Assembly: GCF_035222485.1 (NCBI RefSeq) | Contig: NC_085924.1 | Span: 2,418,001-2,482,000 of the forward strand | DNA length: 64,000 bases | Source of the DNA: Podospora pseudoanserina | Lineage: Eukaryota; Ascomycota; Sordariomycetes; Sordariales; Podosporaceae | Direction of reading: 5' to 3' | Translations under genes and position numbers: made by a program | The notes under the pieces: model-generated | What the model was told of the DNA's origin: nothing | What the model saw: only the letters and a program-made list of their open reading frames with translations | The model's database searches: none | Shown: piece by piece, positions 1 through 11,819 of the stretch | How the letters are laid out: the number at the start of each line of letters is the position of its first letter | Position numbering within the stretch: position 1 is the first letter of the stretch

Positions 1-572
1 ACGAGGTTGATCAACGGCTTGCGAGTATGAGTTGGGTGGAATAGGGACTGGCATTTTATCCTCTAGACATAGGGAAGTGCATGAAGCTGCAGGGCTGGCT
101 TGGGATCGGGTTGTTATTTTTGTCTTCGAGACGAGGGAGATGGAACTCACCGGCGGGCAGCAAGACAATAGTCTTTATCGTTCTTTGTCTACCTCCTGGG
201 TTGTTCTCAACAATGCATTATCTCCCGCATATATCTTTGTTTGAAGGGTCTATGCATAGCACAAAGAGACTGTTCTGTCAGGTCCTTAAAACCACTGTCC
301 CCCCTTCTTTTCCGCGGTGCGGCTTGCGTTCTTGTTTGTATTTTGCGTTTATTCCTTCGTTTCCATTCAATTCAACCATAAACACTCTACCTTCCAGTAA
401 GGTATTCCAGCGTTAGACAGAGAGACAGATGAGTGACTTTCCGCATCGTGTATCTCTTTTTCCCTCAGGATATCCAAAGACTTCATCAGTATCTACACTC
501 TCTTTTACTGACACCAGGATTTCCAATCCCGAAAAACAACAAAATCAAAAGAACTAATATCCAAATTTCAAA
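1..572. other. Intergenic, no supported gene
   Basis: Short overlapping reading frames on both strands have no recognisable domain or splice structure. The stretch just before 573 is A/C-rich with few T residues, as expected of a fungal 5' leader, so this probably holds the promoter and leader of the gene at 573. Confidence 0.5.
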
Positions 573-1469
573 ATGTACAACCCATCATGCGACCCAATGC
601 TCAGCCGCCCACTCACACCCGACGAAAGCTTCCACTTTTTCAAACTCAACCCCAACCTCGCCCTCTTCATCCCAGTCCCCGAGTGCACCTGCTGCCTCTT
701 CTTCCAGTTCTACCAGTGCGGATGCCCCGACAACCAGTCCCACAACGGCATCGGCCTCTTCCGCGAGCTTCTTCGCTTCCGTAACCCAACTCAGTTTGCT
801 TGCCTGTACAGATGCCCCATCCATTTTCTCCCCCAGGCTGCGCAGACAATCCTCCACAACCGCGGCTTCCGCCACAGGAACGACCCCCTGCCCGTCGCTC
901 AAGCCCCCGTCGAACTCCCGTTTCCGTGCTACAAGCACCAAGAAGAATGCTCATACAGAATCTCAAAGAAGGCAGCCATGAATATCCGGCCGTCCCTGGG
1001 ACATTCGAACAAGATTAACAAGCTCAAGCGGAAGCACAAAGCAAAGAGGGAGGTTGATTGGGCCAAGATACACAGAAAGGCGCTGAGGGCGTTTGTGTAT
1101 GAGCACACGCCCCTTCAGGCGTTCAACAAGCCCAAGGTCATCCACCCTGCCGACCAGGCATTCATTGGAGCATGGGATAAAATTGTACGGCCACCTGTCC
1201 ATGTCAAGCTTGAGAGTGAGGACTGGTTCCTTGATGAGCAAAAGACTGATTTGGACAATGACGACACCGCGAACGGGAGCAAGGTGGCGGATATATTCTA
1301 CCCCGATATTGGTCCGCTTGGGAGGTGCAAGTATGAGGCTGGCGCGACGGTGCTGGATGAGATGATGATTACTGCGATATCGCAGAACCAGTGGAGGAGG
1401 AGGGGGTATCCGTGGGAGCTTGTGCATAGGGATCAGAACATGGGGGAGATGGTGTGGAGTATGGATTGA
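573..1469 (+). CDS. Hypothetical cysteine-rich protein, 298 aa
   Basis: A single uninterrupted frame starts at an ATG in a typical A-rich context. I recognise no family. The N-terminal third (about residues 35-85) is aromatic and rich in cysteine, with CTCC and CGC clusters, and more cysteines follow near residues 117-126. This could bind metal or form disulfides, but the spacing fits no named zinc finger I know. A strongly basic patch (about 148-160, KLKRKHKAKRE) looks like a nuclear localisation signal. The C-terminal half is acidic with several Trp residues. Wobble bases go from C-rich in the 5' half to G-rich in the 3' half, as in several bona fide genes of this window, which supports real coding. 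Function unknown. Confidence 0.6.
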   Translation: MYNPSCDPMLSRPLTPDESFHFFKLNPNLALFIPVPECTCCLFFQFYQCGCPDNQSHNGIGLFRELLRFRNPTQFACLYRCPIHFLPQAAQTILHNRGFRHRNDPLPVAQAPVELPFPCYKHQEECSYRISKKAAMNIRPSLGHSNKINKLKRKHKAKREVDWAKIHRKALRAFVYEHTPLQAFNKPKVIHPADQAFIGAWDKIVRPPVHVKLESEDWFLDEQKTDLDNDDTANGSKVADIFYPDIGPLGRCKYEAGATVLDEMMITAISQNQWRRRGYPWELVHRDQNMGEMVWSMD

Positions 1470-1991
1470 GTAATCATTCCATGCGCAAAATTAGCTTCTT
1501 CTACCACGAGTTGGTCTTGAGGATGGGAAGGAGAGGAGTAAAAAGGTGGATTTTGACTTACATGCATAGCGCGGTGTTTAAGGTTTCAGTTTTTTATAGA
1601 CTAGACAATGCATAGAGAATTTGGAGGGATGTTATTACATCCCGACATAATGATAAACATTGATATCATATTCAAAAAATCGCCTCTTTGAGCAGTGCAT
1701 AATAAATTTATCAAATCAAAGATGTGCTCCAGTACCTAATGCTTCTGTGTTATGCCTTGCCAATCGCCACTCCCTCGTCAAAGGCAGCAAGCAGCCCCTC
1801 TGCTCAACGGGCAGGCAACAGAGGTGGGGCACGACAGGTTTCCCAACATCCACCACCGAAAGCTCGGGTTCAAAGCAACAGCCACTTTCACTCACTCTGA
1901 TCATTTAGGACACCAATATTCTATTCAAGGGCCGCAACCTGACTTTGGACGATTCCGAGCATCATACAAGCTCGACTATCATTGCTGCACC
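1470..1991. other. Intergenic / 5' region of the F-box gene
   Basis: AT-rich up to about 1700, then mixed. An open frame runs into the downstream gene from 1752, but its first 80 codons look like ordinary leader sequence, and the ATG at 1992 in a gcaccATGag context is the better start. No other feature seen. Confidence 0.45.
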
Positions 1992-3544
1992 ATGAGCGGT
2001 GCTTCTTGCTTCTGCGCCATCTGTGGGGGCCCGTTTGGGGACATTGTCTTCAGCCCACCCCATCCAGATGACCAGCCCGGGTCAGATGACGAGAATGATG
2101 ACTGGAACGGATCAACAACCCAGTCAGACGTTGCTTGGAGCGGCCCCGAGGATGACTCTGACGACGACGACGACCAGTCCCAAAATCAAGATTCGATTGA
2201 TACCGACGGCAACTCACACACGAGTGAGCATGCGGCCATTGAGGTCTCTGACGATATGGAGGAGGACGAGGCCACCCACCCCGAAGATCAGGAGGATTTC
2301 TCCGAGTCTGGTGAAAGCAATCAGGAAGAAGCCGACATTGGTTTCGACGATATGGCCCCAAGTGAGGGCTCGATCCAGAGTGAAGATGAGGAAGCGCTTG
2401 AGTTTAACGAGTTTCGTTTTGATGATATTCACTGGTCCGAAGTGCCAGGAACCGGATACGATCGAAAGATCTTGAGGCCTCGCCATGCTCACTGGATCAT
2501 GACTGTATATGCCCTAGGTTGCAACGTGGAGGCACCGGGCCCATCCAAGTCAGTCACTTATGTCCTTCTGCTGGTCTGATCGGCGTGATACTAACATTCT
2601 ATATTAGATGCTATTTATCTGGCCGGGGCGTGGCCGATTGGCACCTGGGCACGGTAACGTTCACACCAGGACCAATCCGTCTTCGTGACCTCAACTATCC
2701 GCGTACCCGGGGCCGCCGTCGATCTCGTCTAGATGTTGTCACCTACATTGACTCTACGTTTAGAGACTCGATAAATTGGGTGTATCCAGTACACATGCCC
2801 TGTCTCAAAACTCTTTGCCAGGTCCTGACCGGCCAACCCGACCCCTACGGAAGTTCAAAGCTGGACAAGGATGCATTATTCTTTGCCATGAACAAGTTGT
2901 CCGACTGGGCAGGGGGAGCGCTGAATATCACATATTTTAAAGACCGGCCACTGATTCCAGAGTACTGGGAATCTCTACCGGGAAACGAGTACATCCACGC
3001 CAATCCTTTCTCCACGGACTGTCCCCATCGCGATCAGGTTTTGGTTCTTGTTTCAAACGCCATCAAGACCTCCCAAGACAGCAAGTATCTCTTGGACGAC
3101 CTCACCGACAAGGTAAAATCCGACCGCTTCAACATCCTACCTTACGATTTGATCCACATAATTTCATGCTTGCTGCCTGACCGGGATTTGTTCTCGCTTT
3201 GTTGTGCGTCTTACATCGTCCACAAGAACCTTGAGGAGAATGAGAACTTTTGGCGTTATCGTCTGGCGAAGATATCGATGCCTTGGTTTGATGAGGCATT
3301 GGAAGTCTTGTCGTCCCCTGGCAATGAGGATGTGTTGCAAGCCAAATATTGGAAGGGGCTTCTACGTACCCTGCAGAAGCTGCTTGCCTCTAAGAAATTG
3401 GGCAAGCAAGGCCCACTAATGGGCGTGTATAATCGAAGGAGGATCTGGGCGTGTTGCCAGCGCATTGCGAGGGAGTACTTTGAGAAGGTGAGGGAACTGA
3501 GAGAAAGGGGGGTTGAGGCGGTGATTGCGGATATTGAGAAGTAG
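1992..3544 (+). CDS. F-box protein, 497 aa
   Basis: Exons 1992-2548 and 2608-3544. The 59-nt intron has donor GTCAGT, a CTAAC branch site and acceptor ATTAG, and it joins the two frames exactly. The protein opens with a short CxxCGGPFG motif, common at the start of fungal F-box proteins of this kind. A long Asp/Glu/Ser-rich acidic stretch follows (about residues 20-150), then an unclassified middle region, and near residues 358-405 an F-box (ILPYDLIHIISCLLPDRDL...SLCCAS). F-box proteins recruit substrates to SCF ubiquitin ligases through Skp1; the target here is unknown. The F-box is central to C-terminal rather than N-terminal, usual for this fungal subgroup. Confidence 0.8.
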
Positions 3545-3782
3545 GCCCTTGAAGATAGCAAACAGACCTTCAAGGTAGCGAATAGGTATTAAACATGTAT
3601 TTTAGGCCTTCAGCGATAGTCAAAAGCTTGAAAAAAAGAAAGAGGATTTTTCCATCTTATTTTACCCCCTTATCTCTACTTTGCATTCTTTAACTATGTG
3701 TCCACGACGTAAAACTATACGCAAAGTCAAAATCCAACCGTTGATTTTCTCTCTTCCATCCCTGAGATCACTATCTTTCTAC

Positions 3783-4732
3783 CTACGCCCACCCCAACCC
3801 CCTAAACCTCACAAAATTCCTCTCCGTATCCGCATCCACAAACGCGTGTGCCTCCCTGACAGTGATATCACCCCCGTGAACCTCCACCACCTGCCCATTG
3901 ACCTCCTTCCCACCCTTGACGAACCTGTCTACCGCTTTGATGAGCGTTTCCATCGGTGTGATGACCATACCGTCGTATAGTTTCCTAGGCGCGATATTTG
4001 TTTCTGCCGGGCTTTCAATCAGCAACAAACCTCTCGGGAGAGGGAGGGACACAAGGTAGGTACCTAACACCGCCGGCGCGAGCGCACAAATCTTAATGTT
4101 TTCTTTCTCTACCAGCCCAGCGGCAGATCGCACCAGGCCGACGACCCCGAATTTAGACGCTGCGTAGAGGGGTGCGGTGGGGAGGGGGTAGAGGCCTGCG
4201 TTGCTTGCTGTGCAGAGTATCAACCCCGGATCTCCCTCTTCTGATGGTTTTTGGTCCATGTAATAGATCGCGAGTTTGATCGCTATCATGTGTCAACCTG
4301 TTGCCCGGTGAGGTACATGCTGGGAGACCTACAGTACACCACACCCGACAAGTTGGCCTCCAAACAACTCATATCCGGCTTTTTCGGAGGGTGCGACTTG
4401 TCACCGTCCTGCTCAACAACAAGCGTGGTAAACCCCCGTTCTGAAACGCCTGCGTTCGCAACCACGACGTCGACCCTACCCCCAAACTCACCGTCGTAAA
4501 GGGACGAAAACACTGATGCCTGTGCCTCCCAGCTGGAGACATCGCAGGCGTGGAAAAAGAATTCTGTGTCTGGGTACTGCGTCGACAGGGAAGTAACGAG
4601 TGACGGGCCAACCGAGGAGTTGATATCTAGCATTGCAATCTTTGTTGGAGTGGAGGAGGAGGACGAGGCAAAGTAGTGCGTTATTGCCAGGCCTATGCCA
4701 GAGGTGGCGCCGGTGATGATCACGTTTGGCAT
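3783..4732 (-). CDS. Short-chain dehydrogenase/reductase, 299 aa
   Basis: Exons on the minus strand: 4732-4333 and 4282-3783, with a 50-nt intron (donor GTAGGT, acceptor TAG) restoring frame through VVYS-IKLA. This is a classical SDR of the Rossmann fold: the N-terminal TGATSGIG nucleotide-binding motif (residues 7-14), a LDI acidic position suggesting NAD(H) preference, the NAGV motif in the middle, and the catalytic YAASK. About 300 residues is usual for the 15-hydroxyprostaglandin-dehydrogenase-like fungal SDRs. Substrate unknown. There is no signal peptide or membrane segment, so it should be cytosolic. The gene stands alone, tail toward the F-box gene. Confidence 0.88.
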
Positions 4733-5555
4733 TTCTTCAGCTCTGACAAGACGGTGAGGATGAGATAGGTACTGCGGGGTGTTGGAAAAGGGGTCACAGT
4801 GAGCAGCTAGAGATGGAAGCTGGTAATGAAAAGCTGGATATAAAGAAGAACCAAGATACCCATCAATATATTCCCCGCATCAACACCCTCACACAAAACC
4901 CCAACTCTCCAGCCCAAGGTTCCCAATGAGCCCAGGCACCCCGGAACTTGCCATCCAAACTTCCCCGCATAATCGATCAAACACATACCGGCAGTTAATC
5001 AAGTTCCCGTTCGGACATCATGCAGGAGCCTAGGCCGCACACACCGGGTTGCTTGGCCTTGAAACTGCAATACCTATAACAAAATAGTCACCTTACACCA
5101 CCAAATGACCACCTTAACGATGACAACACGAAAGGAAAGATAAAATAAATCATCAATCATACCTCATCAAACCGTAACATGTTGGGCCAAAAGAAGATCC
5201 ATATCTACCCTGTCCACCACACGATAACTCGGCCAACGCCACAATGCCCAACAATCCACAAAAACCAAACTCTCAAAAAGACTTCATAATTAGAAAGACA
5301 AAAATACTATATACAGAAGCCACACCCGACCGCGCTTGCTCTTCTACCATAACGTTGCCGGCCGCCAATGTCATGTGTGCTACCGTCCAAAAGTCCAACA
5401 ACAACCCACAAAACCGAGCTTTCTAATCCTACCCGACCTAGCCATCCTATAAACTCCCAAATCCTCCGTTTTGCAATGTCTGTTGTATTTGTCTGGGATA
5501 TATTTGTTTGCTTTGCTGTGGAACACGATGCTACTTGTCAGGGAGCAAGGATCGT
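4733..5555. other. Intergenic: SDR promoter and 3' region of the Skt5-like gene
   Basis: Contains the upstream region of the SDR gene (4733 onward, reading leftward) and the 3' flank of the next minus-strand gene. A/C-rich on the plus strand. No convincing ORF, RNA gene or repeat. Confidence 0.45.
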
Positions 5556-8500
5556 TTACATCACAACCTGTTTCTTTATTAGCACATGCCATCTCGAGAC
5601 TGCACCAGCCCAAAGAAAACTTACACAGTCACCATCATTCTTCCCCTGCGGAATGCCCATCTCCTCAAATGTCGCGGGCCCCTGACCCATTGTCTTTCCA
5701 TCGGGATGATCGGTCTTAACAGGTGGTCTCCCGGCGGCAGGTCTCGGTCCAGAAGCAATCGAACCCGGAGTTCCCGGCCCCGGACTTGGTCTGGCCGCCG
5801 CTGCACTACCAGGGGGCGCACTAACACGCCCGCCGTCATGAGCATGCGATGACACCGGCCTACCGTTATTGGGAACTGGTCTCCCGCTTGCAGGCATGCT
5901 CTCCACTCTGTGCGCGTCTGGTCGCAGATTCGGGTTTGGCAATGGCACCCTCCCAGCAGCAGCAGCTGGGGGTCCAGCACCATAACGATCGTACCCGCCT
6001 TGAGGTCCGTAAGCGTCACTGACAGGGCGTTGGTTGGGGCGCCCACCACCAGGCGGACCATAGTCTCGCCCCGGCTGCAGCCCGGGACTGCCCTGGGGTG
6101 GGTACTTGCCACCTGCAGGGGGATACTGACCCGGAGGAGGTCCTTGAGCGAGGGGAGGTGGAGCATTCGGGTTCGGCTTCTGGAGCCGTTGCCTCGTCGG
6201 ATCGCCGATAGGTGGCATCCCAGCGGAAGGAATGCCAGGCCCCGGAGGCCCATACCGTCCGTTTTGCTGCTGAGGTGGATATTGTGCACTAGGACCCGGA
6301 CTAGGGCGTCTATAGTTACCGGGAGCACCTTGGGGACCCCAGCCGCCGTTAGGAGGTTGTCCAGACATGGGACGACTGCGATCAGGAGGAGCACTGTGCA
6401 TGCCGTTTGGCGATAAAGGACGGATACCGAAAGCAGATCCGGGACGGTCCGCATGCGGTCCAACAGGGAGACGACCAGCCGCCGGGTTCAAATGAGGACC
6501 ACGCATATCATCCTCGGGATAGGGCGCCGCTGACTTTGGCCTCGCATTCAGCGGTGGCGGGTTGTCTTCGAGGGGATACGGCGCTGCACTCTTGGGGCGC
6601 AGCGCAAGGTTGTTCGGGTCTACATTTACCCCAAAAGCAGGAGGTCGAGGGGTAGGGTCTGGGAAGTTGACCCGGTCTGGTATTCCTGTTAGTGGCTGCT
6701 GGTGATAGTTGCGGAGAGCAAAAGCATTAGAATTAGAGTAAAGAAAATGGGCCGCACCAGGCGGGGGTGTCACCGTCTCCCCAAGTGTAGGCAAGACCTC
6801 GTTCTGTCTTGCAAATCTGTCTGGCCGTTTGCCGCGCTGAGAGCCATGCTGGGACTTGATTCGAGTGAGTGTTGTTGTTTCGTGGTCAGCCTTGGTCAGT
6901 GTCTTAGACTGGCTCAGTGACTCGAGTCTGTCCTTGGCGTCCTTGTTGCCATGCTCGGCTGCGAGCTCGTACCACTTCCTGGCTTCTCTAACGTCCTTGG
7001 GAACGTGGATGCCGATTTCGTGGTAGTAACCCATGGCGAACTCGCCCGTTGCCAGTCCAGAGACAGCCGCTTCCTGTGCATACTTGAAAGCCAGCTGCTC
7101 GTTCTTGGCAAAGGCGCCTTCGTAACCAAAGAGGAACCAGCGACTGACACCGAGGGCGGCTTCTGGCTGGCCTTGGCGGGCAGCGAGACCATAATAGTGA
7201 AGCGAGTAGGCAGGGTTGAAGTCACAGCCAAGCTGGCTCAACTCATATGCCTGTCCCATCTTCAGTTGAGCCTTGGCAAAGCTGAGATAGGCCGCCTTTT
7301 CGATGTACTGTCGAGCTACCGTCAGGTCGCACGGCAGGATGCTCTCGGGAAGGGTGATGTCGGGCAGTTCCCGAGCGATCAGCATGCCGTACACATATGC
7401 ACCCTGAGGGGCGTCTTCGTCGGCCGTGTCGGCTGCATGCTGAATCATTTCCAACCCCTGCAAATAGTCCTTTTGATGGCCGTGCTGTCCCATCAGGTGC
7501 ATCATGCCGAGGCGGTAGTTGGAGGCCGAGTCCTTGAGCTTGACGCCGAGGGTGTAATGCTTGATGGCGTTTGCGATATCATTCGAGTTTTCGTACAGCA
7601 TGCCCATGCGGTATTCGGCCCTACCGTACCCATTTTCGGCCGCCTTCTTGTACAGCGAATACGCCTCCCGCTTGTTCTCTCGGAATCCGAACTTGCCAAA
7701 CTCGAGCCATTTTCCTTTCATAAAGTTTGCCTCGGGGTGGTCCTGCTGGGCGAGGTAGTCGATGATGCTGACGGCGTCTATTCGCAGGTCGTGTTCCGTC
7801 TTTGGTGTCGCGGGCCTCTCCTTCCCCTTTCCTTCCCGCTTCCATTCCCTCTGCGCGGCCTCCTGGGCGACCTCGACCCAGATGAGGGTGTCGCGGGCCC
7901 AGGTGACCTGCATCGACACATTGTTGGAGTGGAGGACGAGGTTGCGCGCCTGCCACAGAATGCCCTCCTTCTCTTCGTCGCTGGGCGGGATGTTCTCGCC
8001 CTTGACCTTGGGAAAAGGGGAGAATGATGGGACGTCCATTGTGGTGGAGCCGGCGGCGCTGGTCTGGAAGGGTTTGAAACTAGATTCGGGGGGTTGAGAG
8101 AGTCAGCGCGCTGTATCCTGTACTGTAGTGTAGGCCTTTGGCCTGATCCACCGCGGACGTTGCGTGGGGCCCCTCCAATCGCAGCGGCTTCATTAAGCTT
8201 GCGTTTGGGGGGTCGAGAGAGGGGGGATCAACTTACGCCTTTGCGTCGCCGCCACGGGGGTTGAGTAATGTCGAGTTGCTTTCTCTTCGGGATTCGCGAG
8301 CTTCTAATTCCATGCGTTGAATGTCGTTTTGCATGTTCTGGGGCACCTCAGGCATTACCCTGCAAGATGATCCGAGATTGTCAGCCTCCGCCTTGCCAGC
8401 TTTCCTCAGCCTCCGTCCGCGTCTGGCGCTCCACGTCAAGCCTTGTCCAATCGGTCCAGCCCGGAGATGGAGGCCGCGCAAAGGCGCACAGCACAGCAGG

Positions 8501-9576
8501 ATCTGCGGATGGTATTTGGGAGTCCCGGACTTGGATGAGACAGGGCGCAGGAACAGAGTGAGTAAGTAGAAAAGGAGGCAGGCTTACCGTTGAGGGGCAG
8601 GCGCAACGACCTCTGGCGGCATGTAGTAATCATCGTACCCGCCTGGGACGAAAGTCGCAGTGAACTGTGGCATCTCGACTCGAGACTTGTCGCCTGACGG
8701 CTGACCCGAGCCTGCATGAATTAGCCAACCAAGCAGTCAGCAAACAGCAATCCAGCCCAACTCGGCGTTGTTCTTCTTCCCGCTTCGGAATCCGTCTGTG
8801 CAGGTGCTGGGTTCCAGCGATGGCGGGGATTTAGGGCCTGGCGATGCAAAGGAGGGGCGCCAAGAAACAGGTTACAAGGCGACGATATTTGCTGGCCAGA
8901 GGGTAGGACAGCGACGGTCAAAACTAAGGAGCTGGTATAGCGGTTCAAGCAGCCAGATAAAATGCGACGGGAGTTGGAGAAAAGCGAGGTGCCGTGGCCG
9001 TGTGTGTGTGTGTCCTCCCAGTCGTCAATCGTTGCCCGTGTTCATAGATGAAGGGGGGCAATTGTTGGCTGTTCCTCTTCCCTCCAGGAGTGGGCAGCGA
9101 AGCAAAGAGGCAAGCAGCGGATAGGTCGACAGAACCTGTCATGAAACTCGGAGCAACAAGGGCCCAGGCTTGGGGATTTTGTGATCCTTTTCTGTTAATC
9201 TGGTACACTGTGCTGCTGCCGCGCTCCCGCCGTCTCCTCGCAGTCGAGCGGTTGTGTTGGTGAGCTGCTCTGTTGCATCGAAGGCGCGCCCCTCCTTGGC
9301 GATGGATGGTGATTACTGGGATCCCATGTTTCTCCCCTTGGCTTCTGGCTCGCTGCCCTCTGGTCCAGCGAAGGAAGGATTCCATGTACTGCGCCCAGAA
9401 TAGAACCCGATCCGCAGATGATTCCCGGAGTGTGATCAGAAGCGGGCATGGAAAACGGTTCACGTACCTGACATTCGCGACATCTTAGGGCCAGTCGTTC
9501 CCATGGTCGGCATCGAAGCCGTTGCGGCTTGCCCCGCGTATTGGTTACCCCAGCGCGGTGCTGCCCAGGACGTCAT
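5556..9576 (-). CDS. Skt5/Chs4-like chitin synthase activator, Sel1 repeats, CaaX C-terminus (940 aa)
   Basis: Exons (minus strand): 9576-9468, 8711-8588, 8359-8237, 8079-5625, 5567-5556. All junctions keep phase (GTACGT, GTAAGC, GTAAGT and GTAAGT donors). Residues about 240-500 are tandem Sel1 (TPR-like) repeats, e.g. EAYSLYKKAAENGYGRAEYRMG and ARKWYELAAEHGNKDA. Residues about 520-925 are a Pro/Gly/Arg-rich disordered tail. In yeast, Skt5/Chs4 activates chitin synthase III at the bud neck and is prenylated through a C-terminal CaaX box. Here the final 57-nt intron lies directly after the codon for Cys; splicing yields ...GDCVVM-stop, a CaaX box, while unspliced RNA stays in frame but loses it. 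The first intron (756 nt) is far longer than the others, so the first exon is the least certain part. Confidence 0.85.
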
Positions 9577-10941
9577 TGCGACAGTGATGGTGGGGTTGAC
9601 AGTGTGCTAATGCGCTCGCGGGGAAGTGGCCTGCAGGTCGTCGATAGTGGGGCAGAAGAACATTCTCTTATATTCTCTTGTTGATTTGAGGCTTTGAAGA
9701 CTCTTCAAGATACGCGGCGAGGTGTTTGTCGATAGGTCATATAAGAACAGCGGGTGATACCTCAGGAAATATAGGACATTAAAGTCTTGGACCTAGAAGC
9801 TCTCGTGCGGCCCAGCTCAAAGAAGTAGCACACGGAGCTGAGCTCTAAACGGCTGAAAAGGAAAGAAGAACCTTGGAATGCCGCTTGTTGGCATGCAAGG
9901 AACAAGGGCGGTCCACTGAAATTTAATCAAGCGTCCCTTTGAGGTTTGGACTGAGGCGAAGCCCACGAGATCTACCATCTCGAGCCCTCCGTGATGGGTA
10001 CGAATGTGTAGCGAAATATTCTGAGTTATACACCATCTTCTCTATGTTTCTTCAGATCTGCCTGGTTCTGCTGGATCGGGACTGGCATCACGAGCCGAAC
10101 CGTGAAAAAAGCCTCGTTCTTACCAGGGTCAGCAGCCCAAAAGGTGATATTGAGGTTGACACCCTACCCTTAACTCGGCATCGTCCCATGTTTATAACAG
10201 CATGTTTGATTGCTTAATGATACACCGCATGCTAGAATCCGTGGTACAGCTTAGAGACCAACTTCAACCACTGTGATCTTGGCAAGAGTTACCGCCATTT
10301 CTTCCTTCTTCCAAAATGGTGCACTGGTAGGAAACCGGCGGTGGCTGATACTTTGCTGAGGCCACTAACGACCTCGTGATGAGTCTTGTCTTCGAAGCTC
10401 AAAATCCGAGCCCCCGGATTGCCACTCAAAACTCTGAAATAGATTTCTCTGCACTCATGAGGTCAGCTTCGCGGCTTACACCATGATACCAGTGACCATG
10501 TGTGGTGACACTCCAGGGCTTCAGGGTTGATGCAAGACATTCTTGCAGTTGAAGAACCTTGGCATGTGAAGTCGGTCACAGCTGCCGACCAGCTGCCAGC
10601 TTCTACCCCAGACTCCCAAGAGCTCCTAATGCCAAGGCGGCAGCACAGGGCACGTAGGACGTCAGCCTTTCAGCCTGCAGCTGCCAGCGGCGGACTCCAA
10701 CAGCCTCACCACCGATAATCGATATTGACAATCACCATCACCACCTAAACTACCGCTGCCAAACATCCACCCGGCATTCACCCCGATTAACTGCACACTT
10801 ACCGAACGACGACGATACCAACCGAATATCGAATTGAATAACCAATCTACATCTCCAACCCAACAACCATCGCCTTTTCCCCCAAAGGCACCTCCTATCG
10901 ACAGCTCCCAAAGCTCCCATCCACCACACCCATCCTCAACC
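9577..10941. other. Divergent promoter region between the Skt5-like gene and rpn12
   Basis: 1.36 kb between two divergent starts. Small ORFs (e.g. 9939-10217) have no support. The last ~200 bases before 10942 are C/A-rich, typical of a fungal 5' leader. The frame of rpn12 remains open upstream to a TTG at 10834 but lacks an ATG there. Confidence 0.5.
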
Positions 10942-11819
10942 ATGGCCGACCGCCAACTCACCACCCTCCTCACCCAACTCCGCACCCCCTCCCTCCCCTT
11001 CCCCCAATCCACCACCCTACTCTCAAAAGCCAAACTCCTCCTCCTCCAGCTCTCAGCCCTAACCCCCTCCCCCACCGTCCCCCCCGCCAACCTTACCCTC
11101 GCCCGCGAGGTCTACGAGCTCGGCGCCCTCCACTCCCTCCGCGCCAAAAACCCCGACTCCTTCACCCGCTACGTCTCCCAGCTCCAGCCCTTCTACGAGC
11201 TCCCCCCTTCTGCTTTCTCCTCCCCCTCCCAAAACCAAAACAAAGTCACCGCCCTCTGGCTCCTCTTCCTCCTAACCCAAGGCCGCTACACCGAGTTCCA
11301 CTCCGACCTCGAAGGACTCTCAACCCGCGGTTCTGTCGCAGAAGTGGAAAACGACAAGTTTTTGGGGTACCCCATCAAGCTAGAGAGGTGGCTCATGGAG
11401 GGGGCGTATGACCGGGTCTGGAAGGCGATGAAGAAGGGGGAGGTTCCGAGTGAGGAGTTTGGGGTCTTGTGTGAGGTTTGTTCCCCCTTCCCTCCCTGAT
11501 CCGTAAACAGAATGCTAACATCAACAAAAAGGTATTGACCCCCCAAATCCGCCGAGAAATCGCCTCATCCTCCGAGCGCGCCTACCCGTCCCTCCCTTTC
11601 CTCTCAGCCCAGTCCCTCCTCTTCCTCGACTCGGAAGGCGCCGTCGTCGACTTTGCCCACAGCCGCGGTTGGGTCATCAAGGATAGGACTATTTACTTTC
11701 CCACTGCCGCCGAGCTCAACGCCGACGAGGAAGGGGAGCAGGAGCAGGAGAAGGAGGTTGGCCAGATGGTGATTGAAAACACGCTGGGGTACGCCAGGCA
11801 GTTGGAGACGATTGTGTAA
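10942..11819 (+). CDS. rpn12: 26S proteasome lid subunit Rpn12 (273 aa)
   Basis: Exons 10942-11475 and 11532-11819; the 56-nt intron (GTTTGT ... AAAAAG) joins LCE to VLTPQIRREIA in phase. The product matches the Rpn12/PSMD8 family (CSN8/PSMD8/eIF3K domain): an N-terminal helical region with a TLAREVYELGALHSLRAKN segment, the KLERWLMEGAYDRVW helix, and the C-terminal winged-helix part ending in a short tail. At 273 residues it is very close to yeast Rpn12. It belongs to the lid of the 19S regulatory particle and is needed for lid and base assembly. The start is the ATG at 10942 (accATGgcc). Coding-strand composition shifts from C-rich at the 5' end to G-rich before the intron. Confidence 0.93.

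Noticed and set aside
6951-8027. Plus-strand ORF of 358 codons opposite the Skt5-like gene
   Set aside because: Antisense shadow of the Sel1-repeat exon; the repeats themselves explain the open frame.
10834-10941. Upstream extension of rpn12
   Set aside because: The open frame begins with TTG, the added residues are low-complexity (Pro/Ser/Gln), and the ATG at 10942 gives the expected length for the family.
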